Positions 1-8,966 of a DNA stretch of 64,000 bases are shown here, piece by piece (position 1 is the stretch's first letter; every line of letters begins with the position of its first letter). The notes below the pieces were generated by a model. It was not told the DNA's origin, searched no databases, and saw nothing but the letters and a program-made list of their open reading frames with translations. A program made the position numbers and the translations under genes. This DNA comes from Filimonas lacunae (GTDB taxonomy: Bacteria > Bacteroidota > Bacteroidia > Chitinophagales > Chitinophagaceae): positions 4,964,823-5,028,822 of the forward strand of contig NZ_AP017422.1 in assembly GCF_002355595.1 (NCBI RefSeq), written 5' to 3'.

Positions 1-267
1 GGCATGCTGCGTTACAGCAACCCGTTATTTGCGATAAGTTTCAACGGTTTGTATAAAACCCGTGATCCGCAATCGGCTGCTAATATTTTAGGACAGGTGA
101 CCAAAGAATACTTTGTAGCCAGCCTGAAGGCAGAAGTGTTTGTGATTAAAAATAAGCTGGGTGTGTATGGCGAAGCAGATAACCTGTTTAACAAAACATA
201 CGCCGACCTTACCGGAGCTCAAATGCCAGGCCGCTGGTTAATGGGTGGTATCCGGTTTAACTATTAG
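1..267 (+). CDS. TonB-dependent outer-membrane receptor, C-terminal fragment
   Basis: The reading frame is open from the first base of the window, so the gene begins upstream and only about 88 residues are visible. They look like the last beta-strands of a TonB-dependent receptor barrel: alternating hydrophobic/polar residues, a YGEADNLFNKTYAD segment typical of the penultimate strands, and a terminal aromatic (GGIRFNY) as needed for insertion by the BAM machinery. Substrate cannot be inferred from this fragment. A strong hairpin terminator follows at 290-335. Confidence 0.8.
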   Translation, partial: GMLRYSNPLFAISFNGLYKTRDPQSAANILGQVTKEYFVASLKAEVFVIKNKLGVYGEADNLFNKTYADLTGAQMPGRWLMGGIRFNY

Positions 268-289
268 AAAGGTGCTTCTACATATTTCT

Positions 290-335
290 CAACCCCAAAA
301 GCGATTTACCATCACTTTTGGGGTTGTTTATTTTA
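290..335 (+). terminator. rho-independent terminator after TonB receptor
   Basis: A perfect 12-bp stem (caaccccaaaag at 290-301 with its complement at 315-326), 13-nt loop, followed by a T-rich tail. It lies 23 bp after the receptor stop codon. It also sits downstream of the minus-strand heptad-repeat frame and could act on that strand too. Confidence 0.8.
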
Positions 336-340
336 GAGAA

Positions 341-766
341 GGTGAACACTGCAATTTCTTCCGTACACAATGCAATTTCTCCGGTAAGTAGTGCATTTTC
401 TTCCGTACATACTCACCACTGTTTTTGTAGTACTACAAATTGGTTCGTCAGTACTAACCGAAAATAAAAAAGTTGTTCCCGGCAACGCGTAACAACTTAC
501 CATTCTTTCGTCAGTATTGCATTTTCTCCCGGTAGTATTACCGAATCTCCCGTAAGTACTTCCCGTTTTTCCGGCACTATTGCCCAAAAACCGGTAACAA
601 CTAACCATTTCTCCGGCAGTACTTTTTTATATTGCGTCAGTACTGCACGCTCTTCCGTAACAATTACATTTTCTTTCGTCACTATTACCTGCTCTTGCGT
701 TACATCTACATAATCTTCCCTAAGAAGTAACCATTTTCCCTGCAGGCGCCCTGTATCTTCCCGCAT
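341..766 (-). repeat. degenerate 21-bp tandem repeat array with heptapeptide coding signature
   Basis: About 20 imperfect copies of a 21-bp unit, approximate plus-strand consensus gtactgcattttcttccgta. On the minus strand an ATG at 766 opens a frame that reads the array as 7-residue repeats of the form xxx(A/V)(I/V/L)(L/V)(T/P), for example KENVIVT, EERAVLT, EKREVLT, GDSVILP. The frame is closed at 497-499, where TGG-TTA of another copy has become TGG-TAA, and again at 413-415. Between and after these stops the heptads continue in the same frame (ENALLTG, EIALCTE), so the block is either a decayed heptad-repeat gene or a mini-satellite whose 21-bp period preserves frame. The ATG lies 10 bp past the stop of the DUF4249 gene. 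No known family recognised. Confidence 0.75.
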
Positions 767-776
767 TACGCAGGCG

Positions 777-1583
777 CTATTTTACAATCACCTTTTTTGA
801 CTGGGAAGTATATGCGCTAAAATAACCTAAAGCGCCACCTGTAATATTAGTAACGGGGTTGGCAGGGGTAGCCATAATACTTTCTCCGCTGGCACCGGCT
901 TTTAAACTGTACCAATATTTATATACTACCGGATCAATACACTGCATTTCTACCTGTACCGTATCGCCTTTTCTAATATCGCTGGAATAACTGTCGGCCA
1001 GGTTACCTTCATATAAAAGCGGGAAAGTTACCTTGGAACCGTTGGTTAAATGGTCTTCATTAATAAATACAGCCCCTGCCCTTTTGCGGTTTACGGTTTG
1101 TATAAAATTGTAGTAGTTGGCTTGTGCCGCAGGATCGGAATAAGTAGCATTGGCTACATAGCGGCTATCGCCGGATATTTTTTCGTAAGTAACGTTTACC
1201 TCATTCAGCTCTACCACCTGTGGCATCGTGCTGGAAGCTGTAAATTGCTGGCCGCCTACGTTTACCTGTAACTGATATGTTTTACCAGGTATACCTTTAT
1301 AGTAGGTTAAGTACTGGCCCTTAGCCATTTCCTTTAGTTTAAACGGTGCGCCTCCTTCCGGCGTAATAGTTACTACTGCACTATCTACCCCTTTAAATGC
1401 GCTGGAGTCTTTATAATTCTGAGTCAGGGAAATTAAAACAGAGCAACCTCCGCTATTATTCAATTTACCTTCAATTACATACAGGGATGGGCTATCGTCA
1501 ATATTTACGTCTACTGTTTTTTTGCAACTGATGGCAATAAGCGACCAGGCGGGCAGTGCCCACAGCATAAATCTGGCTATCAT
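777..1583 (-). CDS. DUF4249 family lipoprotein
   Basis: 268 residues. An N-terminal hydrophobic stretch ends in a lipobox (LIAISC, Cys19), so it is probably an outer-membrane lipoprotein. The body matches DUF4249: a YVIEGKL motif near residue 35, GQQFTASSTMP around residue 110, and the conserved C-terminal NPVTNITGGALGYFSA. DUF4249 proteins are usually encoded next to TonB-dependent receptors and are assumed to be accessory surface lipoproteins; biochemical function is unknown. It starts 6 bp after the receptor gene upstream (1590-3749), so the two are almost certainly co-transcribed. It is a paralogue of the gene at 3907-4719. Confidence 0.88.
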   Translation of the reverse strand: MIARFMLWALPAWSLIAISCKKTVDVNIDDSPSLYVIEGKLNNSGGCSVLISLTQNYKDSSAFKGVDSAVVTITPEGGAPFKLKEMAKGQYLTYYKGIPGKTYQLQVNVGGQQFTASSTMPQVVELNEVNVTYEKISGDSRYVANATYSDPAAQANYYNFIQTVNRKRAGAVFINEDHLTNGSKVTFPLLYEGNLADSYSSDIRKGDTVQVEMQCIDPVVYKYWYSLKAGASGESIMATPANPVTNITGGALGYFSAYTSQSKKVIVK

Positions 1584-1589
1584 TGTTAC

Positions 1590-3749
1590 TTAGAATTTAA
1601 AGTCGTACGACAGGGATGGAACAAATTTGAATAAGGCAACCTGCACCGCTTCTGTTTGGCCGGGCTGCGTTTTGGATTGGCGGAAAAAGACAGAAAAAGC
1701 ATTTTCGCGTCCGTAAGCATTGTAAATACCCACAGACAGATCGGACGAAAACTTCTTTTTCTTAAACAAGGACACCGTAGCATTCACATCTAACCGGTGA
1801 TAGTCGGGCATGCGATAACTGTTGCGGTTGGTATAGTAATACACCACTTGGTTGTTAATGATATACTTGCCTGCGGGAAAAGTAACGGCATTACCTGTAT
1901 AGAATACCCAGTTGGCGGCTACAGAAAAACGGTTGCTAAGCTGGTAGGCGGCAACAATAGCCAGTTCGTGCGTTCTGTCTTGCCTGGCATTGTACCATTG
2001 GTTGTTATTAATACCATCGATTTTACGTTCGGTTTTTGATAAGGTATACGCCACCCATCCGGTTAACTTACCCTTTCTTTTCTTTATCAGCGTTTCAATA
2101 CCATATGCGCGGCCTTTGCCATATAACAATTTTGATTCCAGCGCCTGGTTATCAAACACATCAGCGCCATTGCGGTAATCAATCTGGTTTTGCATGTTCT
2201 TATAATAGGTTTCTACAGTTACCTGGTATTGGTTATCTGCCAGGTTTTTATAGTAGCCTACACTGAACTGATCGGCAATCTCTGGTTTAATAATGTTGGT
2301 GCTGGCCACCCACCTGTCGGTAGGTGATGCAGAAGTGGTATTGGCTATCAGGTGCAGGTTTTGCACGTTACGTGTGTAAGATGCTTTTACCGCTGCTGTT
2401 TGTGTTAACTGAAAGCTGGCCGATACACGTGGTTCCAGGTTAATATAAGTAGCCACACGCTGGCCGGGGCTGTAGCGTAAAGTATCGGTTACTACCCCAT
2501 TTCCATCCACCCTGTAAAAATCGCCGGTGCCTAACACGCTGAAAGCAGTAACACGGGTGCCATAGCTTAACAGCAACTTATCGGAAGCCTGCCATTCGTT
2601 TTGAACATACAACGCATTTTCCAGCGAATTGCGGGTGGGCTGCTGCACGTTGTTTACGCTACCCTTTTGGGCATTTTGTGCATTGCCCGGCACCATGTGG
2701 TGATAAGTAGCACTGGTCCCTATGTGCATTTTATAATTGGCATTGGCCGCATATATCACTTCGGTTTTACCAGAAACATCTTTCATAGAGGAGTACATGC
2801 TTACATTATAATTGGCCTGTGTAACAGCAGCAGTATAATCGTAGTTGCTATAGGTTGCAGCGGTGTTTACTGATACGCGGTCGTTAAAAGTGTGGTTCCA
2901 GTGTACTGCCCCCACTTTATTACCCCAGTTTAAACCAAACAAACCAGACAGGTTTAATACATCGTGACCGGTATAGCCTGATATACTCAATTTATCTTTT
3001 TTACCTAACGACCAGCTGAACTTGCCATTCAGATCGTAAAAGTTCATCCTGTTTTTCCTGATATCAGAATCGTGAGACAGCTTTAAATACATATCGGCAT
3101 AGGTGCGGCGACCAGATATTAAAAAGGAAGACTTCTCTTTTTGTAAAGGCCCTTCCACACTTAAACGGGTAGCAATAAGGCCTGCGCCGCCACTTACTTT
3201 CCATTGTTCTTTATCCCCTTCATTCATGCTCACATCCAGCACAGAAGATAAGCGGCCACCATACTGAGCAGGCATAGCGCCTTTGTATAAGGATACTTCT
3301 TTAATAGCATCGGCATTAAAAGTAGAGAAGAAACCCAGGAAGTGTGCAGGGTTATAAACAGGAGCATCGTCCAGTAACACCAGGTTTTGATCGGCCCCGC
3401 CCCCTCTTACATAAAAGCCACTGTTGCCATCACCTGCCGATTTTACACCAGGCAGCAGCTGTATGGTTTTTAATATATCGCGCTCGCCCAGCATAGTAGG
3501 CAGCTGTTTGGTATCTTTTAATAAAAACTTTTCAAGGCCTGTTTGTGATTGTAATAAATGATTGTTTTTAGTAGATTTTACAGTAACCTGTTTTAAGTCG
3601 TTGGGAGGAGTAGGAATTCCATCTATGTCAGTGATAGCAGGCATTGCAATAACTTTATCTGCTATCATAAAGCTGTTTATCATGTATTTTTTCTGGGCCA
3701 GAACAGGCATGGCAAAGAGACAGGCCAGGGCCATTATATACGCTTTCAT
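1590..3749 (-). CDS. TonB-dependent receptor paired with DUF4249 lipoprotein
   Basis: 719 residues. Signal peptide (cleavage near residue 19, VLAQ), then a plug domain with the GFYVRGGGADQNLVLLDDAP segment (about residues 105-130) and a long beta-barrel ending in FVPSLSYDFKF, whose terminal aromatic suits outer-membrane assembly. Unlike many relatives it has no full N-terminal CarboxypepD_reg-like domain; only about 45 residues separate the signal peptide from the plug. It should import an unidentified ligand across the outer membrane using TonB/ExbBD energy. It leads an operon with the DUF4249 gene, and its promoter is overlapped by an inverted repeat (3768-3800). Confidence 0.88.
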   Translation of the reverse strand: MKAYIMALACLFAMPVLAQKKYMINSFMIADKVIAMPAITDIDGIPTPPNDLKQVTVKSTKNNHLLQSQTGLEKFLLKDTKQLPTMLGERDILKTIQLLPGVKSAGDGNSGFYVRGGGADQNLVLLDDAPVYNPAHFLGFFSTFNADAIKEVSLYKGAMPAQYGGRLSSVLDVSMNEGDKEQWKVSGGAGLIATRLSVEGPLQKEKSSFLISGRRTYADMYLKLSHDSDIRKNRMNFYDLNGKFSWSLGKKDKLSISGYTGHDVLNLSGLFGLNWGNKVGAVHWNHTFNDRVSVNTAATYSNYDYTAAVTQANYNVSMYSSMKDVSGKTEVIYAANANYKMHIGTSATYHHMVPGNAQNAQKGSVNNVQQPTRNSLENALYVQNEWQASDKLLLSYGTRVTAFSVLGTGDFYRVDGNGVVTDTLRYSPGQRVATYINLEPRVSASFQLTQTAAVKASYTRNVQNLHLIANTTSASPTDRWVASTNIIKPEIADQFSVGYYKNLADNQYQVTVETYYKNMQNQIDYRNGADVFDNQALESKLLYGKGRAYGIETLIKKRKGKLTGWVAYTLSKTERKIDGINNNQWYNARQDRTHELAIVAAYQLSNRFSVAANWVFYTGNAVTFPAGKYIINNQVVYYYTNRNSYRMPDYHRLDVNATVSLFKKKKFSSDLSVGIYNAYGRENAFSVFFRQSKTQPGQTEAVQVALFKFVPSLSYDFKF

Positions 3750-3767
3750 AGTGGGATGTTTACTAAC

Positions 3768-3800
3768 AAATAATCTTATACAAACGTAGTATGATTATTT
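3768..3800 (-). promoter_or_regulatory. promoter with overlapping operator-like inverted repeat for the TonB receptor operon
   Basis: On the minus strand 3781-3788 reads TACGTTTG, matching the Bacteroidota -7 element TAnnTTTG, about 32 bp upstream of the receptor ATG. It is bracketed by an inverted repeat: aaataatc-tt-atac (3768-3781) and gtatgattattt (3789-3800), 12 paired bases with a 2-nt bulge. This geometry suggests a repressor site blocking the promoter. The regulator is unknown; no match to a defined operator is claimed. Confidence 0.5.
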
Positions 3801-3906
3801 ATCAAGTATCTTAAAGAAACATTTAAATAAAAGCTATCCGAAGGCTAACCACCTTAAAATGTGCTAAAGCAGTATATAAGAGAATTATCCATCCTTGTTA
3901 TGCCTG

Positions 3907-4719
3907 TTAATGTACCACCACCCTGATGCTACGCACGGTGTGTGCGCTGAAATAACCCAGTGCTCCGCCTGTGATATTGGTTACTGGATTGGAAGGAGTG
4001 GCAGGCGCTGCCCATACGGCAGCCGTGAGAGAACTGAGGCTATACCAATATTTATATAGGGTGCTATCAATACAGTGCATTTCTATGCGCACGGTATCGC
4101 CGCTGATAATATTGCGCCGCGCATCATCGTCGTTGTTCCTGAAATATAACGGATAAGCTACCGTGTGCCCATTGTTGAATTTATCATTATCTACAAACAC
4201 GGTGCTTTCTTTGTGTTCATTGATATACTGTACAAAACGGTAGCAATTGCCTTTGACTGGCGGATCGGTATAGCAGGCATTGGCAATGCGCCGGTTGGTA
4301 CCGCCTAATATTTCCGTGCTGAAAAACACAGAATCTATCTTTACCGCCTGCGGCGGCATTACCGAGCTGGCGGTGAATTGCTGGCCTTTAATATTCACCA
4401 GTAAATGATAGGTATGGCCGGTTTTGCCTTTGAGATAAGCAGATTGATAATTGCCTGGTTTTCTTTCTGTTAACAGAATGGCGCCCCCCTGATCTTCTGT
4501 AATTGATACCGTAGCCCCGCTGATAGCATCAAAATTATTATCCTCATCAAAATTGTTGCTGGTAGACAATAGTACACGACATACGCCATTGTTGGTGATT
4601 ACTCCTTCTATCACATAGCGGGGCATGGAGCTATTCAATGTTACATCTACTACCCGCTCGCACGAAACAGGGAATGTGCATATGACAATTGAAACAAGGC
4701 AAACCAGTAGCTTTTGCAT
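3907..4719 (-). CDS. DUF4249 family lipoprotein, second paralogue
   Basis: About 270 residues from the ATG at 4719; an in-frame ATG at 4731 is possible, but the later start gives a cleaner signal sequence. Lipobox FPVSC, then YVIEGVI, GQQFTASSVMP and NPVTNITGGALGYFSA, all shared with the gene at 777-1583. It lies upstream of the TonB receptor on the same strand but is separated from it by 157 bp containing the receptor's own promoter, so it is probably transcribed separately. Two DUF4249 genes thus flank one receptor, suggesting a local duplication. Function unknown beyond surface-lipoprotein partnership with TonB receptors. Confidence 0.85.
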   Translation of the reverse strand: MQKLLVCLVSIVICTFPVSCERVVDVTLNSSMPRYVIEGVITNNGVCRVLLSTSNNFDEDNNFDAISGATVSITEDQGGAILLTERKPGNYQSAYLKGKTGHTYHLLVNIKGQQFTASSVMPPQAVKIDSVFFSTEILGGTNRRIANACYTDPPVKGNCYRFVQYINEHKESTVFVDNDKFNNGHTVAYPLYFRNNDDDARRNIISGDTVRIEMHCIDSTLYKYWYSLSSLTAAVWAAPATPSNPVTNITGGALGYFSAHTVRSIRVVVH

Positions 4720-4923
4720 GCGCTCACACATTTACAAGGCAATCGTTATTTTGGCAAATCTCTTTTCAAACATAACAAGCCTGCAGCTAAATAACTATTA
4801 AATAAGCTTTAAATGTGTATTACGTTACCCACCCTGGAGGCTCGCAGGGTATAGTTTGTGCCATGGCAGCAAATTTGCAAACAGCTTTTATTACTAACCC
4901 ATTATTAATTAAACAGTAATGTT

Positions 4924-5211
4924 ATGGCAAAGTATTCTGCAAAAAGCCAGGAAAAGGTAGCCAAAAGCATGCGTGAGATGAAGCAGGGCAAGTTAAAAAG
5001 CGGCACCAGTGGCCAAAAGGTAACTAATCCTAAACAGGCCATTGCTATAGGCTTGTCCGAGGCACGTGAAGAAGGCGCCAAAGTACCAGCGAAGAAAACC
5101 GCTAAAAAAACGGCCCGCAAAGCAGCCCCTAAAAAGGCGGCAAAAAAGGTGGCCCGCAAAACAGCGAAGAAAGCTGCAAAGAAAACAGCACGTAAAAAGG
5201 CTGCCGCCTGA
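4924..5211 (+). CDS. DUF6496 protein with histone-H1-like Lys/Ala tail
   Basis: 95 residues. The N-terminal half (about 1-55) carries the DUF6496 signature: MREMKQGKLKSG, GQKVTNPKQAIAIGLSEA. The C-terminal 40 residues are almost entirely Lys, Ala, Arg and Thr (AKKTA/ARKAA repeats), like histone H1 tails and bacterial H1-like DNA-binding proteins. It is probably a small cytoplasmic nucleic-acid-binding protein, inferred only from composition. It is monocistronic, followed by a terminator at 5298-5330. Confidence 0.8.
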   Translation: MAKYSAKSQEKVAKSMREMKQGKLKSGTSGQKVTNPKQAIAIGLSEAREEGAKVPAKKTAKKTARKAAPKKAAKKVARKTAKKAAKKTARKKAAA

Positions 5212-5297
5212 TTTATTTATGGAACTACCTATTGTATTTGTGAAAGATGCGTACTATTTTGGGATGCTTTTTACAGATTCCATAGGTTTAAAAAACG

Positions 5298-5330
5298 GCC
5301 TGCTTTTTATTGAGCGGGCTTATTTTTTAT
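5298..5330 (+). terminator. rho-independent terminator after DUF6496 gene
   Basis: 7-bp stem gcctgct / agcgggc (one G-U pair), 8-nt loop, followed by a T-rich tract at 5320-5329. Confidence 0.65.
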
Positions 5331-5371
5331 CCCCCCTTACCTCTCCCCCGGTTCATGACACTACAGGACAG

Positions 5372-5379
5372 TATTTTTG
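5372..5379 (+). promoter_or_regulatory. -7 promoter element for the GH106 gene
   Basis: TATTTTTG matches the Bacteroidota TAnnTTTG consensus 57 bp upstream of the first in-frame ATG. A perfect TTG -33 element at the usual spacing is not present. Confidence 0.4.
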
Positions 5380-5436
5380 CAGCAGGCAACTACTTTAGCC
5401 ACTTTCAACTTTTTCTGAATTTATTAAAATAATCGG

Positions 5437-8253
5437 ATGCTTGTTAAAATGAAACTGCCCGGTATTACCCTTTTATCTGCAACATTGGCTGTTACAGCCC
5501 TTACAGCAGGTGCACAAAAGAAAACTGTTGCCACTACTCCCTGGCCGGCAGTAGTAAAGGAGAATAAGCCGTGGACGCGTTGGTGGTGGATGGGCAATGC
5601 AGTGGATAAAGAAAATATCAGCAGCCTGTTAAAAACGTATTCCGATGCAGGCATCGGGGGCGTGGAAATTGTGCCTATTTATGGTGCAAAAGGATATGAA
5701 AGCAAGTACCTGAACTATTTAACGCCCCAATGGTTTGCGATGGTAGACCACACGGTAACAGAATCCCGTAAAAACAATATGGGCACTGATATAGCCGTGG
5801 GTACAGGCTGGCCTATCGGTGGTCCGCAGGCGGGCATTGAAGATGCTGCTACCTGCCTGCTGGTGCAACGCTACACCGTTACCGCCGGTACGCCGTTCAC
5901 CGAAAAAATTAAAATAACCAATCCAAAGCAAGCCAACCTGCCCGGTGTAAACCTGCAGGCTCTAACTGCCTACAGTGATGATGGCAATACGGTTGACCTC
6001 ACTGCTAAAGTAAATGCGGCGGGTGAGTTAAACTGGACGCCCGAAAAAGGCCAGTGGCAGTTATATGCCGCCTTTGCCGGTAAAACCCTGCAACAGGTAA
6101 AGCGCGCTGCCCCCGGCGGCGAAGGCTATACGCTGGACCACTTTTCTAAAACCGCTTTACAAAACTATTTACGTAAAACAGACAGTGCCTACGGCAAAAG
6201 CTCGCACGGCATTCGCAGTTTTTATAACGATAGCTATGAGGTGTACGGCGCTAACTGGACCGCTGACTTTTTTACCGAATTTGAAAAAAGACGCGGCTAT
6301 AGTTTAAAGCCCTACCTACGCGAATTAACCGGGGAGGAATTATCGGAAAAAGTAGCCCGTATTAAATGTGACTATCGCGAAACGATGGCCGATCTTATGC
6401 TGGAAAACTTTACGCACACCTTTAACAGCTGGGCGCATGGGAAAAAAGCTTTTTCGTTAAACCAGGCGCATGGCAGCCCCGGCAACCTGCTGGACCTGTA
6501 TGCAGGTGTAGACATTGCCGAAGCGGAAACCTTTGGCAGCAGCGCTTTTGCCATTCCTGGCCTGCGCCGCGACAGTGCTGATGTGCGTAATGTGGACCCC
6601 GATCCTAACATGCTCAAGTTTGCTTCTTCGGCAGCGCACGTAATGGGCCATCCGCTCATCAGCTCTGAAACCTTTACCTGGCTTACCGAGCATTTTAAAA
6701 CCGGTCTTTCACAATGTAAGCCCGAAGTAGAACAGGTGTTTTTATCGGGTATTAACCATGTGTTCTTTCATGGCACCACCTACTCACCTGCCAGCGCTCC
6801 GTGGCCGGGATGGTTGTTTTACGCTTCGGTGAACTTTGTGCCTTCTAACAGTTTATGGCCTCACCTGAATGGTTTAAACGATTACATTACCCGTTGCCAG
6901 AGCATTTTGCAAAGCGGCAAGCCCGACAATGAAATTTCTATTTACTGGCCTGTATTCGATGCCTGGCAAAATGCCAAAGGCATGGATATGCCTTTGAAAG
7001 TGCATGATATTGATGAATGGCTGCACCCTACTCCATTTTACGCCCTGGTAACCGGCCTGCAAAGCCGTGGTTACAGCATGGATTTTATCAGCGATCATAT
7101 GCTGGAGAAAGCACGTAGCCAGCAGGGACAACTGGCGGTTACCGATGCCGGCGCACGCTATAAAGTGTTGCTGGTGCCTAAAGCCACCCATATACCTGCC
7201 CAAACCTTTCAGCAATTCATTCGCCTGGCAGGTGAAGGTGCTACGGTAATTATTCAGCAGTTGCCACAGGATGTGCCCGGTTTTTACCAGGCAGACGCCA
7301 AACGCGCATCGCTGAATGCCCTGGTAAAAGGTTTAACTTTTACCAACAAAGGCAATGGCATACAGGAATACAGCACTGGCAAAGGCCGTATTGTGGTATG
7401 TAGTGAGGTAGAAACAGCGCTGGGATATGCAGGTGTACAAAGAGAACAGTTAACCGATAATGGCCTGAAATTTATACGCCGCGCCGCAACAGATGGCAAT
7501 AAATATTACTACCTGGTAAACCACACTGCTAAAGCCGTAGACGCCGTGTTACCGTTGAACACCGTAGCAGGTGGTGCGTTATTAATGGACCCGCAAACAG
7601 GCAGCTATGGAGCAACAGCAGTAGTTAAACAGAACGGAACCACTGGTGTAAGAGTGCAACTGCAACCCGGTGAAGCCATGATTGTAAAAACCAACAAAAC
7701 ACCCATAACTGGCGCTAAATGGGCGTATATAGAAAAAGCAGGTGAACCTATTGCTATTAATGGTCAATGGAAACTGCATTTTACCGGTGGCGGCCCGGTG
7801 TTACCCGCCGACCAAACCCTGGCAACACCTGTGTTATGGAGTTCGTTAACTGACACGGCTATTACCAACTTCTCTGGCACAGCAGCTTACAGCACCAGCT
7901 TTACCTTGCCCGCAGGCAGCAAAGCAGCGGATTACTTGCTGTTACCCGGTAAAGTAGATGAAAGCGCCAAAGTGTGGATCAATGGCAAATACGTAGGGTT
8001 GTTGTGGAGCATTCCTTACCAGGCAAGAGTAGGTAAGTTTTTACAGGCAGGCACCAACACCATTACCATTGAAGTGGCCAACCTGATGGCTAACCGCATC
8101 CGGTATATGGATAGAAACGGTATTACCTGGAGAAATTATCACGAAATCAACTTTGTGAACATCAACTATAAAAACTTTGATGCCAGCAACTGGAAAGTAC
8201 AGCCTTCTGGTTTGGAAGGGCCTGTTCAGTTGGTGCCGCTGAGTATTCAGTAA
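5437..8253 (+). CDS. GH106 family alpha-L-rhamnosidase
   Basis: 938 residues. The signal peptide is removed near TAGAQ (residue 26), so it acts in the periplasm or at the cell surface. The KPWTRWWWMGNAV segment near residue 45 and the overall length fit glycoside hydrolase family 106, which removes terminal alpha-L-rhamnose from plant or bacterial polysaccharides. The central catalytic region includes GHPLISSETFTW (about residue 410) and HVFFHGTTYSP. The C-terminus has a galactose-binding-like beta-sandwich (KVWINGKYVGLLW). Start is ambiguous between ATGs at 5437 and 5449. It is monocistronic, flanked by terminators, and has no SusCD or sulfatase neighbour, unlike a typical polysaccharide utilisation locus. 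Confidence 0.87.
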   Translation: MLVKMKLPGITLLSATLAVTALTAGAQKKTVATTPWPAVVKENKPWTRWWWMGNAVDKENISSLLKTYSDAGIGGVEIVPIYGAKGYESKYLNYLTPQWFAMVDHTVTESRKNNMGTDIAVGTGWPIGGPQAGIEDAATCLLVQRYTVTAGTPFTEKIKITNPKQANLPGVNLQALTAYSDDGNTVDLTAKVNAAGELNWTPEKGQWQLYAAFAGKTLQQVKRAAPGGEGYTLDHFSKTALQNYLRKTDSAYGKSSHGIRSFYNDSYEVYGANWTADFFTEFEKRRGYSLKPYLRELTGEELSEKVARIKCDYRETMADLMLENFTHTFNSWAHGKKAFSLNQAHGSPGNLLDLYAGVDIAEAETFGSSAFAIPGLRRDSADVRNVDPDPNMLKFASSAAHVMGHPLISSETFTWLTEHFKTGLSQCKPEVEQVFLSGINHVFFHGTTYSPASAPWPGWLFYASVNFVPSNSLWPHLNGLNDYITRCQSILQSGKPDNEISIYWPVFDAWQNAKGMDMPLKVHDIDEWLHPTPFYALVTGLQSRGYSMDFISDHMLEKARSQQGQLAVTDAGARYKVLLVPKATHIPAQTFQQFIRLAGEGATVIIQQLPQDVPGFYQADAKRASLNALVKGLTFTNKGNGIQEYSTGKGRIVVCSEVETALGYAGVQREQLTDNGLKFIRRAATDGNKYYYLVNHTAKAVDAVLPLNTVAGGALLMDPQTGSYGATAVVKQNGTTGVRVQLQPGEAMIVKTNKTPITGAKWAYIEKAGEPIAINGQWKLHFTGGGPVLPADQTLATPVLWSSLTDTAITNFSGTAAYSTSFTLPAGSKAADYLLLPGKVDESAKVWINGKYVGLLWSIPYQARVGKFLQAGTNTITIEVANLMANRIRYMDRNGITWRNYHEINFVNINYKNFDASNWKVQPSGLEGPVQLVPLSIQ

Positions 8254-8273
8254 CTAATAGTGAACACCTAAAT

Positions 8274-8316
8274 AAAAAACGAGGCACTGCTTAAAGTAGT
8301 GCCTCGTTTTTTATAG
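8274..8316 (+). terminator. strong bidirectional terminator between convergent genes
   Basis: Stem acgaggcact with its complement, flanked by A-run on the left and T-run on the right, so it can terminate both the GH106 gene (ends 8253) and the minus-strand lipoprotein gene (ends 8332). Confidence 0.85.
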
Positions 8317-8331
8317 AAAGAACAAGTATTA

Positions 8332-8844
8332 TTATGGTTCTACAATTCCTAATGAACCATTAAAACCTCCTGTGATAGTAGTAGAATCAGACAATTTTAA
8401 TTTATAGTTGAAACCATAATTAGTATTTTCTTTACTAACAGTAACAGTTCCACTTACTATACCTAATCCAACACCAGCGCCTGTTTGTATATTATAGTTG
8501 AGTGCAACCTCTCCGCCTGAAAAATTCTTTGTACTGTCTAACGTTTCCAAGTTGCTATCGTATGTAAAAGTGCCAGCAGGTATGCTTGCTTTAGGAAACA
8601 CCAGGTATACCACGTTTAATAGTTTTGTAGTATCGCGATAACCAAGTACATTAACAATATTCTGATTGGCCAGGTACACATAACTGTAATCATTGCTACT
8701 ATAGGTATACCCCGAATCCATCATATAGGTTTTATTCTGGTAAGTAGCCGAACCACCTGTGGTAGCTTTAGTTTCATCTTTTTTACAGGCGACAACAACA
8801 ATAGTTGCAGCAACTGCAACAGATAACATCTTAAAGAGCTTCAT
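8332..8844 (-). CDS. small lipoprotein of unknown function
   Basis: 170 residues from the ATG at 8844; the frame extends to a GTG at 8862, but the ATG gives a standard signal sequence (MKLFKML...) with a lipobox ending VVACKKDE. The mature part is rich in Tyr, Ser, Thr and Gly with alternating hydrophobic residues, consistent with a beta-rich periplasmic or outer-membrane lipoprotein. I do not recognise a family. It converges on the GH106 gene and shares its terminator; no partner gene is evident. Confidence 0.7.
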   Translation of the reverse strand: MKLFKMLSVAVAATIVVVACKKDETKATTGGSATYQNKTYMMDSGYTYSSNDYSYVYLANQNIVNVLGYRDTTKLLNVVYLVFPKASIPAGTFTYDSNLETLDSTKNFSGGEVALNYNIQTGAGVGLGIVSGTVTVSKENTNYGFNYKLKLSDSTTITGGFNGSLGIVEP

Positions 8845-8966
8845 TTGTTTTTTATTTAGCACGGTTAAACGGCGAAGCTAACCTACTAATCAGCAACTTT
8901 CCTCCCCTTGCATAAGGGCCTGCCCTGCAAAAGCACATCCGAAACAGGCACAGTGTTGCATACCCA

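Noticed and set aside
341..766. CRISPR array
   Set aside because: The repeats are contiguous, degenerate 21-bp units without unique spacers, and no cas genes are present.
4849..4857. TATAGTTTG as a promoter for the DUF6496 gene
   Set aside because: Spacing is one base longer than TAnnTTTG, so the match is not good enough to annotate.
5050..5211. Low-complexity Lys/Ala tract as a sequencing artefact or expanded repeat
   Set aside because: The codons vary and the frame stays open to a normal stop; it is the expected tail of a DUF6496/H1-like protein.
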